Assembly (NCBI GenBank): GCA_902826575.1
Contig: CADEFJ010000018.1
Location: 1-41,063, forward strand
Direction of reading: 5' to 3'
DNA from: an uncultured Pseudomonadota bacterium
GTDB taxonomy: Bacteria; Pseudomonadota; Gammaproteobacteria; Steroidobacterales; Steroidobacteraceae
Length of the DNA: 41,063 bases
Shown piece after piece: positions 27,447-35,520 of the stretch. The position numbers were made by a program, and so were the translations under genes. The notes under the pieces are model-generated. The model saw only the letters and a list, made by a program, of their open reading frames with translations, was not told the DNA's origin and made no database searches. Each line of letters begins with the position of its first letter. The first letter of the stretch is position 1.

Positions 27447-28137
27447 AGCTGTACAGCCGTTGCCTGTCCAGGCTGACGTCTCCGCTCGTCAGCGCAACGC
27501 CGTAGGTTAACGCGATCACGTCGATGCGATCGCAGCCGGCGCCGCCCTGCGCCCCGGCCAGCACGGCCATGTCGAGCGTGTGTTCGATCGCGCTGGCCGT
27601 CGCGCGTGTCGCGCGTTCGAGCACAACGTGGCCGAAGTTGTTGTAGGACGTGTATTGCCACTGGTATTCGGCGAAGGCGGCCACGGTGGCCGCGTCCAGC
27701 GGCCTCGCGTTGAGCCGTGCCTCGGCGGGGTCGTACCAGGCGCAGCGGTAGACGCGCATGCGCAGGTAGTCGTTGCCGCCCGTGCGCGGCACCCGGCCGA
27801 ACTCGAAGTAACGCGCGTCTTCGGTCGTCGCGACCAGGTCAGAGTACGTGGGTGCGGCAAGCGCCACGGCTTCGGCTGCCGCCAGCGCCGTATTCCACTC
27901 GTCCGTGCAGGCCGCAAGATGGAAGGTGGCGACTTGCCCGTAACCGGTCGGCACCGGGTCGAGCGCGAAGCCCGCCGGCGTGCGCTGTCGGTCGCTGTAC
28001 ACGAGGTTCGCGACCTCGAGATCTGACAGCTCCACCGGCCTGGCCGCCTGCAAAGGGCCGCCTGGCGCGGGCACGGACGACTCCCCGCCCCCGCCGCAGC
28101 CGCCCAGGACCAGCACAATGCCCCACCAAAGCCGCAT
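27388..28137 (-). CDS. Putative lipoprotein, function unknown
   Basis: A 249-aa protein with a lipoprotein signal: [12 protein letters not shown], lipobox LGGC (Cys14), then a Gly/Ser/Pro-rich linker. The mature part has [29 protein letters not shown], an Arg/Tyr-rich middle ([15 protein letters not shown]) and four scattered Cys in pairs that may form disulfides. I do not recognise the family. The ATG at 28137 has GGAGGA 7 bp upstream and gives a clean lipobox. It is convergent with the giant DUF11 barrel gene (59-bp overlap) and divergent from uvrA. Proximity to the barrel gene hints at an envelope role but proves nothing. Confidence 0.72.
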   Translation of the reverse strand: MRLWWGIVLVLGGCGGGGESSVPAPGGPLQAARPVELSDLEVANLVYSDRQRTPAGFALDPVPTGYGQVATFHLAACTDEWNTALAAAEAVALAAPTYSDLVATTEDARYFEFGRVPRTGGNDYLRMRVYRCAWYDPAEARLNARPLDAATVAAFAEYQWQYTSYNNFGHVVLERATRATASAIEHTLDMAVLAGAQGGAGCDRIDVIALTYGVALTSGDVSLDRQRLYSFNATFRDGAAVLCDEGQGP

Positions 28138-28231
28138 GGATGCTCCTCCAGGACCGTTATCGGCGCCCCCTGCGGCGACTTGAGCCACCCGGGTCCTGCG
28201 GCCGCCGGCGGGCGGTAGACTTGGCAGTTTG

Positions 28232-28248
28232 ATCCGGCCTTTCCGGAT
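28232..28248 (+). promoter_or_regulatory. Inverted repeat in the uvrA leader
   Basis: ATCCGG, five bases, CCGGAT ends 10 bp before the uvrA ATG. In RNA it would form a small hairpin next to the weak ribosome site; as DNA it could be an operator. It does not match the LexA consensus CTGT-N8-ACAG. Confidence 0.3.
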
Positions 28249-28258
28249 TGGACGGCGA

Positions 28259-31078
28259 ATGCAGTACATCCGCATCCGCGGCGCGCGGACCCACAACCTG
28301 AAGAACCTCGACCTCGACCTGCCGCGCGACCGGCTGATCGTGTTCACGGGCCTGTCAGGGTCGGGCAAGTCCTCGCTTGCCTTCGACACGCTGTACGCCG
28401 AGGGGCAGCGGCGCTATGTCGAATCGCTGTCGGCCTACGCACGCCAGTTCCTGTCGATGATGGACAAGCCGGACGTGGACTCGATCGAGGGCCTCTCGCC
28501 GGCGATTGCGATCGAGCAGAAGGCAACCTCGCACAATCCGCGCTCCACCGTCGGCACCGTCACCGAGATCTACGACTACCTGCGTCTGCTGTACGCACGA
28601 GCCGGCACGCCCCGCTGCCCCGACCACGGCACCGACCTCACCGCCCAGACCGTGAGCCAGATGGTCGACCAGGTTCTCGCGCAGCCGCAGGGCGCGGCCG
28701 CAATGCTGCTCGCACCGCTCGTCGAGGACCGCAAGGGCGAGCATCTCGATCTGTTCGGTGACCTGCAGGCGCAGGGCTTCGTGCGTGCACGCATCGATGG
28801 TCGCGTGCACGAGTTCGAAGCCCTGCCGAAACTCGATCCGAAGAAGAAGCACACCATCGAGGCGGTGGTCGATCGATTCCGCGTGCGCGCGGATGCCGCT
28901 CAGCGCCTGTCCGAGTCATTCGAGACGGCCCTGCGCCTCTCGGGCGGCACTGCACGCGTCGCGTTCATCGACGGCGGCGCGCCCGAAGTGCTGTTCTCGA
29001 GCCGCCACGCCTGCCCGGTCTGCGGCCACAGCGTGCCCACACTCGAGCCCAAGCTGTTCTCGTTCAACAATCCGGCCGGCGCCTGTCCGGCGTGCGACGG
29101 GCTCGGCACACAGGATTATTTCGATCCGAAGCGTGTCGTGCTGCATCCGCAGCTGTCGCTGGCAGGCGGCGCGGTGCGCGGCTGGGATCGCAACAACAGC
29201 TATTTCTTCCAGATGATCCAGTCGCTCGCGCGCCATTTCGACTTCGACATCGAGGCGCCGTGGGACCAGCTCGGCAAGCGCGTGCAGAATCTGCTGCTCT
29301 TCGGCAGCGGCGACACCAAGCTCGAATTCCGCTACGCGGAGGCGCACGGCAAACTGCGCCGCTCGCGCCATCCTTTCGAGGGCATCGTGCCGAACCTGGA
29401 ACGCCGCTATCGGGAGACCGAGTCGACGCGCGTACGCGAAGAGCTCGCGAAGTATCTTGGCACGCGGGCCTGCCCGGAATGCGAAGGTTCGCGGCTCAAT
29501 CGCGCCGCGCGCCACGTGTTCGTCGGAGGCAGCAGCCTGCCGCAGGTTACGCGGCTCGCGGTCGGGCCGGCGCGCGATTTCGCCAGATCGCTGGCCGTCG
29601 CCGGCTGGCGTGGCGAGGTCGCCGCGCGCATCGTCAGGGAAGTCGCCGACCGACTTGATTTCCTGGTCAATGTCGGCCTCGACTACCTCACTCTCGATCG
29701 CAGCGCCGATTCACTCTCCGGCGGCGAGGCCCAGCGTATCCGCCTCGCCAGCCAGGTGGGCTCCGGCCTCACCGGTGTCATGTACGTGCTCGATGAGCCG
29801 TCGATCGGCCTGCACCAGCGGGACAACCGCCGCCTGCTCGCCACGCTGCGCCACCTGCGCGACATCGGCAACTCGGTCATCGTCGTCGAGCACGACGAGG
29901 AGGCGATCCTCGAGGCGGACTACGTGGTCGACCTGGGCCCGGGCGCCGGCGTGCACGGCGGCGAGATCGTCGCCCGCGGCACGCCCGCCGAGATCAAGGC
30001 AGCGGCGGGTTCGCTCACGGGTCGCTACCTTTCGGGTCGCGAATCTGTGCCGGAGCCTGCGCGGCGCACTGCGCCCGACCCGATGCGCCAGCTGCGAATA
30101 GTCGGCGCGAGCGGCAACAACCTGCAGAACCTCACCGTCGGGATTCCGGTGGGGCTGTTCACCGCCGTGACCGGCGTGTCGGGTTCGGGCAAGTCGACCC
30201 TGATCAACGACACGCTGTACACACACGTCGCGGCGCATCTGAACCGCACGATGCCGGAAGGCAGCCCGTGCGAGCGCATCGAGGGACTCGAGCTCGTCGA
30301 CCACGTGATCGACATCGACCAGAGTCCCATCGGGCGCACGCCGCGATCCAACCCCGCGACCTATACGGGACTGTTCACGCCGCTGCGTGAGGTCTACGCG
30401 CAGGTGCCCGAGGCACGCGCGCGCGGCTACGGCCCCGGTCGCTTCAGCTTCAACGTCAAGGGCGGGCGTTGCGAAGCCTGCCAGGGCGATGGCGTGCTGA
30501 AAGTGGAGATGCACTTCCTGCCCGACATCTACGTGCCCTGCGACGTCTGCAGGGGGCAGCGTTACAACCGCGAGACGCTCGAGATCCGCTACCGCGGCAA
30601 GACCATCCACGAGGCACTCGAGATGACGGTCGAGGACGCGCTCAAGTTCTTCGGCGCGATACCCGCGGTGGCCGCGAAGTTGCAGACGCTGTCCGACGTC
30701 GGTCTCGCCTACCTGCGCCTCGGCCAGAGCGCGACGACACTGTCGGGCGGCGAGGCGCAGCGCGTGAAGCTCGCGCGCGAACTTGCCAAGCGCGCCACCG
30801 GCCGCACGCTCTATATCCTCGATGAGCCCACCACTGGGTTGCATTTCCACGACGTCGCGCAGTTGCTCTCCGTCCTGCATCGCCTGCGCGACGAAGGCAA
30901 CACCGTGGTGGTGATCGAGCACAATCTCGATGTGGTGAAAACCGCCGACTGGGTGATCGACCTCGGCCCGGAAGGCGGTGCCGGCGGCGGCACGGTCGTC
31001 GCCACCGGTACGCCGCAGGACATCGCGCGCGCGGCCGGGTCATTCACCGGCCAGTATCTCGCGCGCCGCCTGCAGTAG
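28259..31078 (+). CDS. uvrA: Excinuclease ABC subunit UvrA
   Basis: Damage-recognition ATPase of nucleotide excision repair. The 939-aa form (ATG at 28259, start [15 protein letters not shown]) matches E. coli (940 aa); an upstream TTG at 28229 would add ten residues. Two ABC ATPase halves are visible with Walker [10 protein letters not shown] (31-39) and GVSGSGKST (about 638), and signature motifs [12 protein letters not shown] and [12 protein letters not shown]. Zinc modules are CPVC...CPAC in the first half (about residues 252-281) and CEAC...CDVC in the second (about 740-766). No LexA box was seen upstream, so SOS control is not supported. All key motifs are intact. Confidence 0.97.
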   Translation: MQYIRIRGARTHNLKNLDLDLPRDRLIVFTGLSGSGKSSLAFDTLYAEGQRRYVESLSAYARQFLSMMDKPDVDSIEGLSPAIAIEQKATSHNPRSTVGTVTEIYDYLRLLYARAGTPRCPDHGTDLTAQTVSQMVDQVLAQPQGAAAMLLAPLVEDRKGEHLDLFGDLQAQGFVRARIDGRVHEFEALPKLDPKKKHTIEAVVDRFRVRADAAQRLSESFETALRLSGGTARVAFIDGGAPEVLFSSRHACPVCGHSVPTLEPKLFSFNNPAGACPACDGLGTQDYFDPKRVVLHPQLSLAGGAVRGWDRNNSYFFQMIQSLARHFDFDIEAPWDQLGKRVQNLLLFGSGDTKLEFRYAEAHGKLRRSRHPFEGIVPNLERRYRETESTRVREELAKYLGTRACPECEGSRLNRAARHVFVGGSSLPQVTRLAVGPARDFARSLAVAGWRGEVAARIVREVADRLDFLVNVGLDYLTLDRSADSLSGGEAQRIRLASQVGSGLTGVMYVLDEPSIGLHQRDNRRLLATLRHLRDIGNSVIVVEHDEEAILEADYVVDLGPGAGVHGGEIVARGTPAEIKAAAGSLTGRYLSGRESVPEPARRTAPDPMRQLRIVGASGNNLQNLTVGIPVGLFTAVTGVSGSGKSTLINDTLYTHVAAHLNRTMPEGSPCERIEGLELVDHVIDIDQSPIGRTPRSNPATYTGLFTPLREVYAQVPEARARGYGPGRFSFNVKGGRCEACQGDGVLKVEMHFLPDIYVPCDVCRGQRYNRETLEIRYRGKTIHEALEMTVEDALKFFGAIPAVAAKLQTLSDVGLAYLRLGQSATTLSGGEAQRVKLARELAKRATGRTLYILDEPTTGLHFHDVAQLLSVLHRLRDEGNTVVVIEHNLDVVKTADWVIDLGPEGGAGGGTVVATGTPQDIARAAGSFTGQYLARRLQ

Positions 31079-31198
31079 CGCAGCGATAAGCCAGGAACAC
31101 AGCCACGCCGGCAGTCCCGATCTACGTGACGGCATTGTGCTCGCCGACCTCGCAAGCCTGCGGGCCGAACTGACCATGGAACACGAGGAGTGAAACTC

Positions 31199-31603
31199 AT
31201 GCCGACCAAGAAGACCACGCGCACCGCTGCCGCACGCGCACGCCCCCGCAAGCCCGACAGCGCACGCCGCGCGCCCATGCCGGCGTACATCCGTGCCGAG
31301 CAGGGCGACCTCGGGCGCCTCGAGCGCGATTACATACGCCGCAAGCTCGGCACGCGGCTCGGAAAATTCTCACGCTCCATCCTGCGGATCAGCGTACGCA
31401 CCGATGACGTGAACGGCCCGCGCGGCGGCGTCGATCGCCTCTGCCGGATCAAGGTGGTCCTGCGCGGCCTGCCCACGCAGGTGTTCGAATCCAGGGCCGC
31501 GTCGCTCGACGCCGCAGTGGACGGCGCGCTCGCGGGCATCGAGCGCACCGTCCGTCGCACTTTGCAGCGGCGGCGCAAGCAGCCGCTCAAGCCGCGGCGC
31601 TGA
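31199..31603 (+). CDS. HPF/RaiA-family ribosome-associated protein
   Basis: A 134-aa protein related to the ribosome hibernation factor family. It has a basic, Ala/Arg/Lys-rich N terminus (about residues 1-28) and a beta-alpha HPF-like core (about 45-120): ISVRTDDVNGPRGGVDRLCRIKVV and SLDAAVDGALAGIERTVRR, ending in a basic tail. Members of this short group are usually annotated as HPF/RaiA-like; unlike HPF proper, a heat-shock-like variant role is also possible. The ATG at 31199 has GAGGAG 8 bp upstream. It follows uvrA by 120 bp and overlaps the convergent methyltransferase gene by 17 bp at its 3' end. The charged ends suggest RNA contact. Confidence 0.75.
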   Translation: MPTKKTTRTAAARARPRKPDSARRAPMPAYIRAEQGDLGRLERDYIRRKLGTRLGKFSRSILRISVRTDDVNGPRGGVDRLCRIKVVLRGLPTQVFESRAASLDAAVDGALAGIERTVRRTLQRRRKQPLKPRR

Positions 31604-32543
31604 GCGCCCGGCAGATCGCGTCGACATGCCGATGATCGGTGCCGCAACAGCCACCGACCACCGCGAGACCCGGTAGCATCGCCCGCAGCGCACTGTGCCC
31701 GGCCGCGAGTTCGGCCAGATCGCCGGCGTCGAGTTCGGTGGACGCATCGAGCTCGGCATGGCTGCGCTTCGACGCATTGGCACGCAGGCCGCGAATCCGG
31801 TGCCGCCAGTCCGGGCCTGCTCCATTGCCCGCGAGCACGCTGTCGAAATGCGTCGGGTGCGCGCAGTTGATCATGTAGTAGGCCGGCGCGCCGCCCGTTT
31901 CATCGTCGGTGCGCGCGATCGCCTCGGCAAGTGTCTCCCCCGAAGGCAGGCATCCGTCGGTCTCGACCGTGAACGAAATCACCACCGGCATCGCGGCACT
32001 CTTCGCCGCCTGCACGATGCCGATTGCTTCCTCTGCATAGTTCATCGTGAATGCGGCGACCATGTCGGCATCCGTGCCGGCGAAAGTGTCGACCTGTGCC
32101 CGGTGGTAGTCATGGGCCTCGGCGACGCTCATCTGCGTATCGGCAACATAACCGTCGCCGCGCGGCCCCAGGTTGCCGCTCACGACCATGCGCGACGTCG
32201 GCGACTCGTGCGCCGCACGCACCTCGAGCATCAGGCCGATCGCCCTGCGGTTGGCGTCGGCAAGCGCCGGCGCGTCGTAGCCGAGTTTCGCAGCCCAGTC
32301 CGGGTTGGCGCGCCAGGTGGGCGCTTCGAGCACGAGGCCGCGGCCGTGCGTGCGCGCGAGCTGCGCGTACCGCTCGTAATAGCGACGCAGCATGTCGGTG
32401 CCCGCCTCGTCCTTGAGCAGATCGAATGCCGCAAACAGCGGCAGGTCCAGGTGTTCGTGGTAGATCAGCGTTGTCTCGAGCCCCCCGTCCGTCAGGAACA
32501 GGGAGTTGGCGAGTTGCGGCAGTCGGTGACGGTATTTGCTCAT
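31587..32543 (-). CDS. Homocysteine S-methyltransferase family protein
   Basis: A 318-aa barrel enzyme of the S-methyltransferase family (MmuM/BHMT-like), which moves a methyl group from S-methylmethionine, betaine or a similar donor to homocysteine. The zinc-ligand cysteines are visible in INCAHP and in GGCCGTDH, with the N-terminal TDGGLETTL motif. The ATG at 32543 overlaps the hydroxylase stop by 4 bp (ATGA) and has GGAGG 5 bp upstream, so the two are coupled. The donor cannot be told. Pairing with a membrane hydroxylase is unusual, and the divergent GATase1-AraC regulator may control both. Confidence 0.9.
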   Translation of the reverse strand: MSKYRHRLPQLANSLFLTDGGLETTLIYHEHLDLPLFAAFDLLKDEAGTDMLRRYYERYAQLARTHGRGLVLEAPTWRANPDWAAKLGYDAPALADANRRAIGLMLEVRAAHESPTSRMVVSGNLGPRGDGYVADTQMSVAEAHDYHRAQVDTFAGTDADMVAAFTMNYAEEAIGIVQAAKSAAMPVVISFTVETDGCLPSGETLAEAIARTDDETGGAPAYYMINCAHPTHFDSVLAGNGAGPDWRHRIRGLRANASKRSHAELDASTELDAGDLAELAAGHSALRAMLPGLAVVGGCCGTDHRHVDAICRALSAAA

Positions 32544-33292
32544 GATGCCTCCGCGTTGATGTCCTTGAATCGCAGCATGTCGATCACGCGTTGCGATGCG
32601 CCGTGGTAGAAACCGGTTTCCTGAGCGAACCCGCGCGGATTCTCGAAGGTGCCGAACAGGATATCGAACATCGGCAGGTCGCCGAAGTTGCCCGTGTGCA
32701 CGTCGCGCGCGTGGTGGCGCGAGTGGCTTTCGGGCCGCTGCACGAGGTAGCCGAGCCAGCGCGGAGTGCGGATGTTGGCGTGCTGGAAAACCGACAGGAA
32801 CATCGTGAAGTAAACGAACAGCACCACCGCCTCCGGCGCGAGCCCGAGCAGCGACAGCGACAGGCTCGACAGCACGGTCCAGCCAATCATGTCGAGCGGA
32901 CTGAACCAGAACGCGCCGAAGGTATCGAGGCGTTCGGCGCTGTGGTGCAGCTGGTGGAAGCAGCGCCACAGGCGCGGCGAGCGGTGCATGCTTCGATGCC
33001 ACGCATAGACCCCGGCTTCGTACACCAGCAGCGCGATGGCCGCACCGGCCCAGCGGTTCACGCCCGACAGGTCGAGCAGCTGCCAGGCCGCGAGCTGATC
33101 CGCCCACAACCACGGCAGGTAGGACGAAACCATGAAGAACAGCAGGAAGGCGGCGATGCCTTTCGCCCTCCAGCCTCGCACAGCGGGTAAAGTGCGGGCG
33201 GGGGCCAGCGCCTCACACAGGATGAGCGCGCCGTAGATGGCGAGGCTCGTCAATGTGGCGGGGTCCAGAAGCAATTCGATCGGGCTCGGCAT
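32540..33292 (-). CDS. Sterol desaturase / fatty-acid hydroxylase family membrane protein
   Basis: A 250-aa integral membrane di-iron enzyme. About four to five hydrophobic segments are present, with the His-box set HRSMH, HQLHH and SHSRHHARDVHTGNFG. The family hydroxylates or desaturates lipids, sterols or carotenoids; the short bacterial forms have no fixed substrate. The ATG at 33292 has GGGAGG about 6 bp upstream. It is the first gene of a two-gene operon with the S-methyltransferase and divergent (97 bp) from the GATase1-AraC regulator. Confidence 0.9.
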   Translation of the reverse strand: MPSPIELLLDPATLTSLAIYGALILCEALAPARTLPAVRGWRAKGIAAFLLFFMVSSYLPWLWADQLAAWQLLDLSGVNRWAGAAIALLVYEAGVYAWHRSMHRSPRLWRCFHQLHHSAERLDTFGAFWFSPLDMIGWTVLSSLSLSLLGLAPEAVVLFVYFTMFLSVFQHANIRTPRWLGYLVQRPESHSRHHARDVHTGNFGDLPMFDILFGTFENPRGFAQETGFYHGASQRVIDMLRFKDINAEAS

Positions 33293-33389
33293 GATGTCCT
33301 CCCTGAAGCCGTTGTGGCGGGACGGAAGACTAGCCGCAGTGATCCCGGGACACTAAAGCCATACAGGCAAGGAAGCGGACATTTCGGCC

Positions 33390-34415
33390 ATGATGAAGCG
33401 AATTGCCATCCTCGCGATCCCCGATACCTCGGCATCGGTCCTGTACGGCATGTACGACCTGTTCCTGTCCGCCGGACGCGACTGGCAGCTCATCGTCGAG
33501 GGCCGACCGGGTCCCAAGCTGTTCCACACGAGCATCGTCGCAGCCTGCATCGGGGCCATGCGCATCGCAAACGGCGTGCAGGTCGTCCCGGACTGCGCGC
33601 TCGCAGACGCGGAGGACGCCGACCTCATCTGCGTACCCGAAGTCGCCGTGCCGCCCGGCACGCCGCTCGAGGGGCGCTACGACACCGAAGTCGCCTGGCT
33701 GCGTCGCTGCCATGAGCGCGGCGCGACCATTGCCACGGCCTGCTCGGGCGCGCTGCTGCTGGCCGAAGGGGGCCTGCTGCACGGCGAGGAAGCCACCACT
33801 CACTGGGCCTACGCGGACGCCATGCGTACCGGCTACAGCGGCATTCGCGTGCGCACGCAGCGGGCGATGGTGATATCCGGGGAAGGTCAGCGACTCGTGA
33901 TGGCCGGCGGCGGCACCTCTTGGCTCGACCTCACGCTATACCTGATTGCGCGCCTCACCGGCGCCGAAACGGCCATGCAGACAGCCCGCGTCAATCTCGT
34001 CGAGTGGCACGAGGTCGGCCAGCAGCCCTATGCCTGCCTCGCCCGCAAGAGCCAGTCGGAGGATGCGCTGATCGCCCGCTGCCAGGCCTGGATCGCCGAG
34101 CATTACCACGAAGCCGCGCCGGTGGCGTCGCTGGTGCGACTGTCGGGCCTGGCTGAACGTTCGTTCAAGCGACGCTTCCAGCTGGCCACCGGCATGTCGC
34201 CGCTCGAGTACGTGCACACACTACGCCTCGAGGAGGCGAAGCAACTGCTCGAGACGGGCAGCGACACGATCGAGGCGATCGCGAACGCGGTGGGTTACGA
34301 GGACGCGGGATTCTTCTCGCGGCTGTTCCGCCGCCGCGTGGCGCTCACGCCGGCACAGTACCGGCGCCGCTTCGGCGCGATGCGCCGTGCCCTGAGCTCA
34401 GAGCCTGGGGCTTAG
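33390..34415 (+). CDS. GlxA/FtrA-type regulator: GATase1-like domain with AraC HTH
   Basis: A 341-aa regulator. Residues about 4-185 form a DJ-1/GATase1-like sensor domain with the nucleophile-elbow Cys in ATACSGALLL. Residues about 230-335 are an AraC/XylS DNA-binding domain (LAERSFKRRFQLATGMSPLEYVHTLRLEEA; VGYEDAGFFSRLFRRRVALTPAQYRRRF). GlxA-type regulators often control use of amino-acid derivatives such as glycine betaine or carnitine, which fits a methyl-donor enzyme across the divergent gap; that link is inference. The ribosome site is weak; starts at 33390 and 33393 are both possible. Its TAG stop lies inside a 7-bp repeat. Confidence 0.92.
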   Translation: MMKRIAILAIPDTSASVLYGMYDLFLSAGRDWQLIVEGRPGPKLFHTSIVAACIGAMRIANGVQVVPDCALADAEDADLICVPEVAVPPGTPLEGRYDTEVAWLRRCHERGATIATACSGALLLAEGGLLHGEEATTHWAYADAMRTGYSGIRVRTQRAMVISGEGQRLVMAGGGTSWLDLTLYLIARLTGAETAMQTARVNLVEWHEVGQQPYACLARKSQSEDALIARCQAWIAEHYHEAAPVASLVRLSGLAERSFKRRFQLATGMSPLEYVHTLRLEEAKQLLETGSDTIEAIANAVGYEDAGFFSRLFRRRVALTPAQYRRRFGAMRRALSSEPGA

Positions 34416-34442
34416 AGAGCGCATAGCCAGAGCCGCTAGCGC
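34394..34442. repeat. Degenerate 7-bp repeat between convergent genes (copy C)
   Basis: Units such as GAGCTCA and GAGCCTG follow at 7-bp spacing, with one 9-bp and one 6-bp slip. The block contains the TAG of the AraC-type gene (34413-34415) and, on the other strand, the TAG of the GNAT gene (34438-34436), so it supplies both stop codons. It resembles the blocks at 4814-4925 and 37260-37385. Confidence 0.55.
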
Positions 34443-34954
34443 GGCGCGCGGGCGGGGCCCGTGCGGAACGTCTGGCGCACCTCGCCGCTCTCGACGCGCT
34501 CCTCGTAGTCGCCGCGCGTGTAATCGCTGACCACGCGCCGCCAGAATTTCACGGCCCCCGGATTGCGCAGGTATTCCTGCACTTCCCAGCGCCCCGCGAA
34601 GCGATCGAAAATCAGCGCGATGGCGCTCTGGCCGATACCGAGCCGCCGGTGTCCGCGTGCGATGAAGAATTCCGCCATGTGGAAATCGACCGGGGCCCGC
34701 CCGGGCAACGCGCGTCCCGGCGCCACCATCGCGAAACCGACGGGCGCAGCGGACTTGCACACCGTGAGTATCTTCGCGCTCGAGTCGGCAAACCAGCGCG
34801 TGAGCTGGTCGGGTTCGCGGTGCCCGATCTCCCCGAGTATGGGGAAGATGCCGGTGTTGAGCGGCGCGAGATCGTCGAGGTAGTCGCGATACACGCCCTC
34901 GATCCAGCGCCGGTCCGACGCCAGGACGCGCGCATCGCGCACGGTCACCGACAC
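34436..34954 (-). CDS. GNAT-family N-acetyltransferase
   Basis: A 172-aa acyl-CoA-dependent acetyltransferase. The acetyl-CoA loop is in FFIARGHRRLGIGQSAIALIF, a variant of the R/Q-x-x-G-x-G/A motif, with the following strand-helix EVQEYLRNPGAVKFWRRVV typical of the fold. The substrate is unknown. The GTG at 34954 is my choice (GTG at 34966 is also possible), as longer readings run through a strong hairpin at 34973-35013 and into the lipoprotein gene. The start sits just 18 bp beyond that hairpin, leaving little space for a separate promoter. Its stop lies in the 7-bp repeat. Confidence 0.8.
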   Translation of the reverse strand: MSVTVRDARVLASDRRWIEGVYRDYLDDLAPLNTGIFPILGEIGHREPDQLTRWFADSSAKILTVCKSAAPVGFAMVAPGRALPGRAPVDFHMAEFFIARGHRRLGIGQSAIALIFDRFAGRWEVQEYLRNPGAVKFWRRVVSDYTRGDYEERVESGEVRQTFRTGPARAPR

Positions 34955-34972
34955 GCCGGGCCCCACAGACGA

Positions 34973-35013
34973 CAAGGCCCGGACAGGCGATGCGACTCGC
35001 CGACCGGGCCTTG
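34973..35013 (-). terminator. Long hairpin after the alanine-rich lipoprotein gene
   Basis: Perfect 10-bp arms CAAGGCCCGG and CCGGGCCTTG, with a second stem (GGCGA/TCGCC) inside. It lies 38 bp past the lipoprotein stop. On the minus strand the arm is followed by TTGTCGTCT, a poor T-run, so termination is likely but not canonical. Confidence 0.6.
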
Positions 35014-35051
35014 TGTGAGCCGAAGGCTCGCCAAGCAGTAATTCGTGCGAA

Positions 35052-35360
35052 TTACTTCTTGATCTCGTCGGCAGCAGCCTGAGCGGCGTCGCTCGTGGCC
35101 TGGGCAGCGTCCGCAGCCGCACCCTGCACGGCATCGGCAGCCTGGCCGGCAGCGTCGGCAGTGGCGTCGGCAGCGGCATCGACCGCAGCACCGGTCGCGT
35201 CGACGGCGGCGTCGGCAGCCTGGCTGGCAGCGTCGGCAGCCTGGCTGGCGGCTTCGGCGGCCGTGTCGGCAGCCTCGGCGGCGGTGTCAGCGGCCGGCTT
35301 GCTGCAAGCAGTCAGCATGAGCGCCGCGAGAGCGGCACCGAAAACAAGTTTGATCTTCAT
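35052..35360 (-). CDS. Alanine-heptad-repeat lipoprotein (102 aa)
   Basis: A 102-aa lipoprotein: signal KIKLVFGAALAALMLTAC, lipobox LTAC (Cys19). The mature part is over half Ala, in clear 7-residue units (AADTAAE twice, AASQAAD twice, AAVDATG, AAVDAAA), ending DEIKK. Such Ala-rich coils recall the Lpp/OprI type of outer-membrane lipoprotein, and the terminal KK could in principle join peptidoglycan as Lpp does; this is inference, since Lpp itself is shorter and less regular. No enzyme motif. The ATG at 35360 follows GGGGTAACG. A hairpin after the stop suggests a single-gene transcript, perhaps abundant. Confidence 0.85.
   Translation of the reverse strand: MKIKLVFGAALAALMLTACSKPAADTAAEAADTAAEAASQAADAASQAADAAVDATGAAVDAAADATADAAGQAADAVQGAAADAAQATSDAAQAAADEIKK
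35218..35301 (-). repeat. 21-bp tandem repeat coding heptads of the Ala-rich lipoprotein
   Basis: Four adjacent 21-bp units (starts 35218, 35239, 35260, 35281) with few differences; neighbouring copies pair as near duplicates. Each codes seven residues, so the protein can grow or shrink by whole heptads without frameshift. Confidence 0.7.
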
Positions 35361-35520
35361 TGATCGTTACCCCAGAAAGAGAAGCGAGAGTGGATTGACT
35401 TGAGAGATGCCGCGATTTTCATCGGGCGCGCAAATTCTATAGAGTCCCGTAATCTTTTTAAACCAGGCGGGAGGGCTGTCGGCCTACAGCTACAGTCAGA
35501 ATCCGCCTACGCGAGCCCGC
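35361..35520. promoter_or_regulatory. AT-richer divergent promoter region, lipoprotein / pepQ
   Basis: A 160-bp gap that is clearly less GC-rich than its surroundings around 35430-35465. The palindromic TTCTATAGAG gives a TATAGA -10 candidate on both strands (minus 35441-35436, plus 35438-35443). For the plus strand TTTTCA lies 16 bp upstream; the minus -35 box is poor. Likely the promoters of both genes. Confidence 0.35.

Noticed and set aside
29711-30922. A 403-codon minus-strand frame inside uvrA
   Set aside because: UvrA motifs are intact on the plus strand; the antisense frame has random composition.
31138-31193. Tiny open frame ending just before the HPF-like gene
   Set aside because: Only about 18 codons from a GTG, no ribosome site and no resemblance to known peptides.
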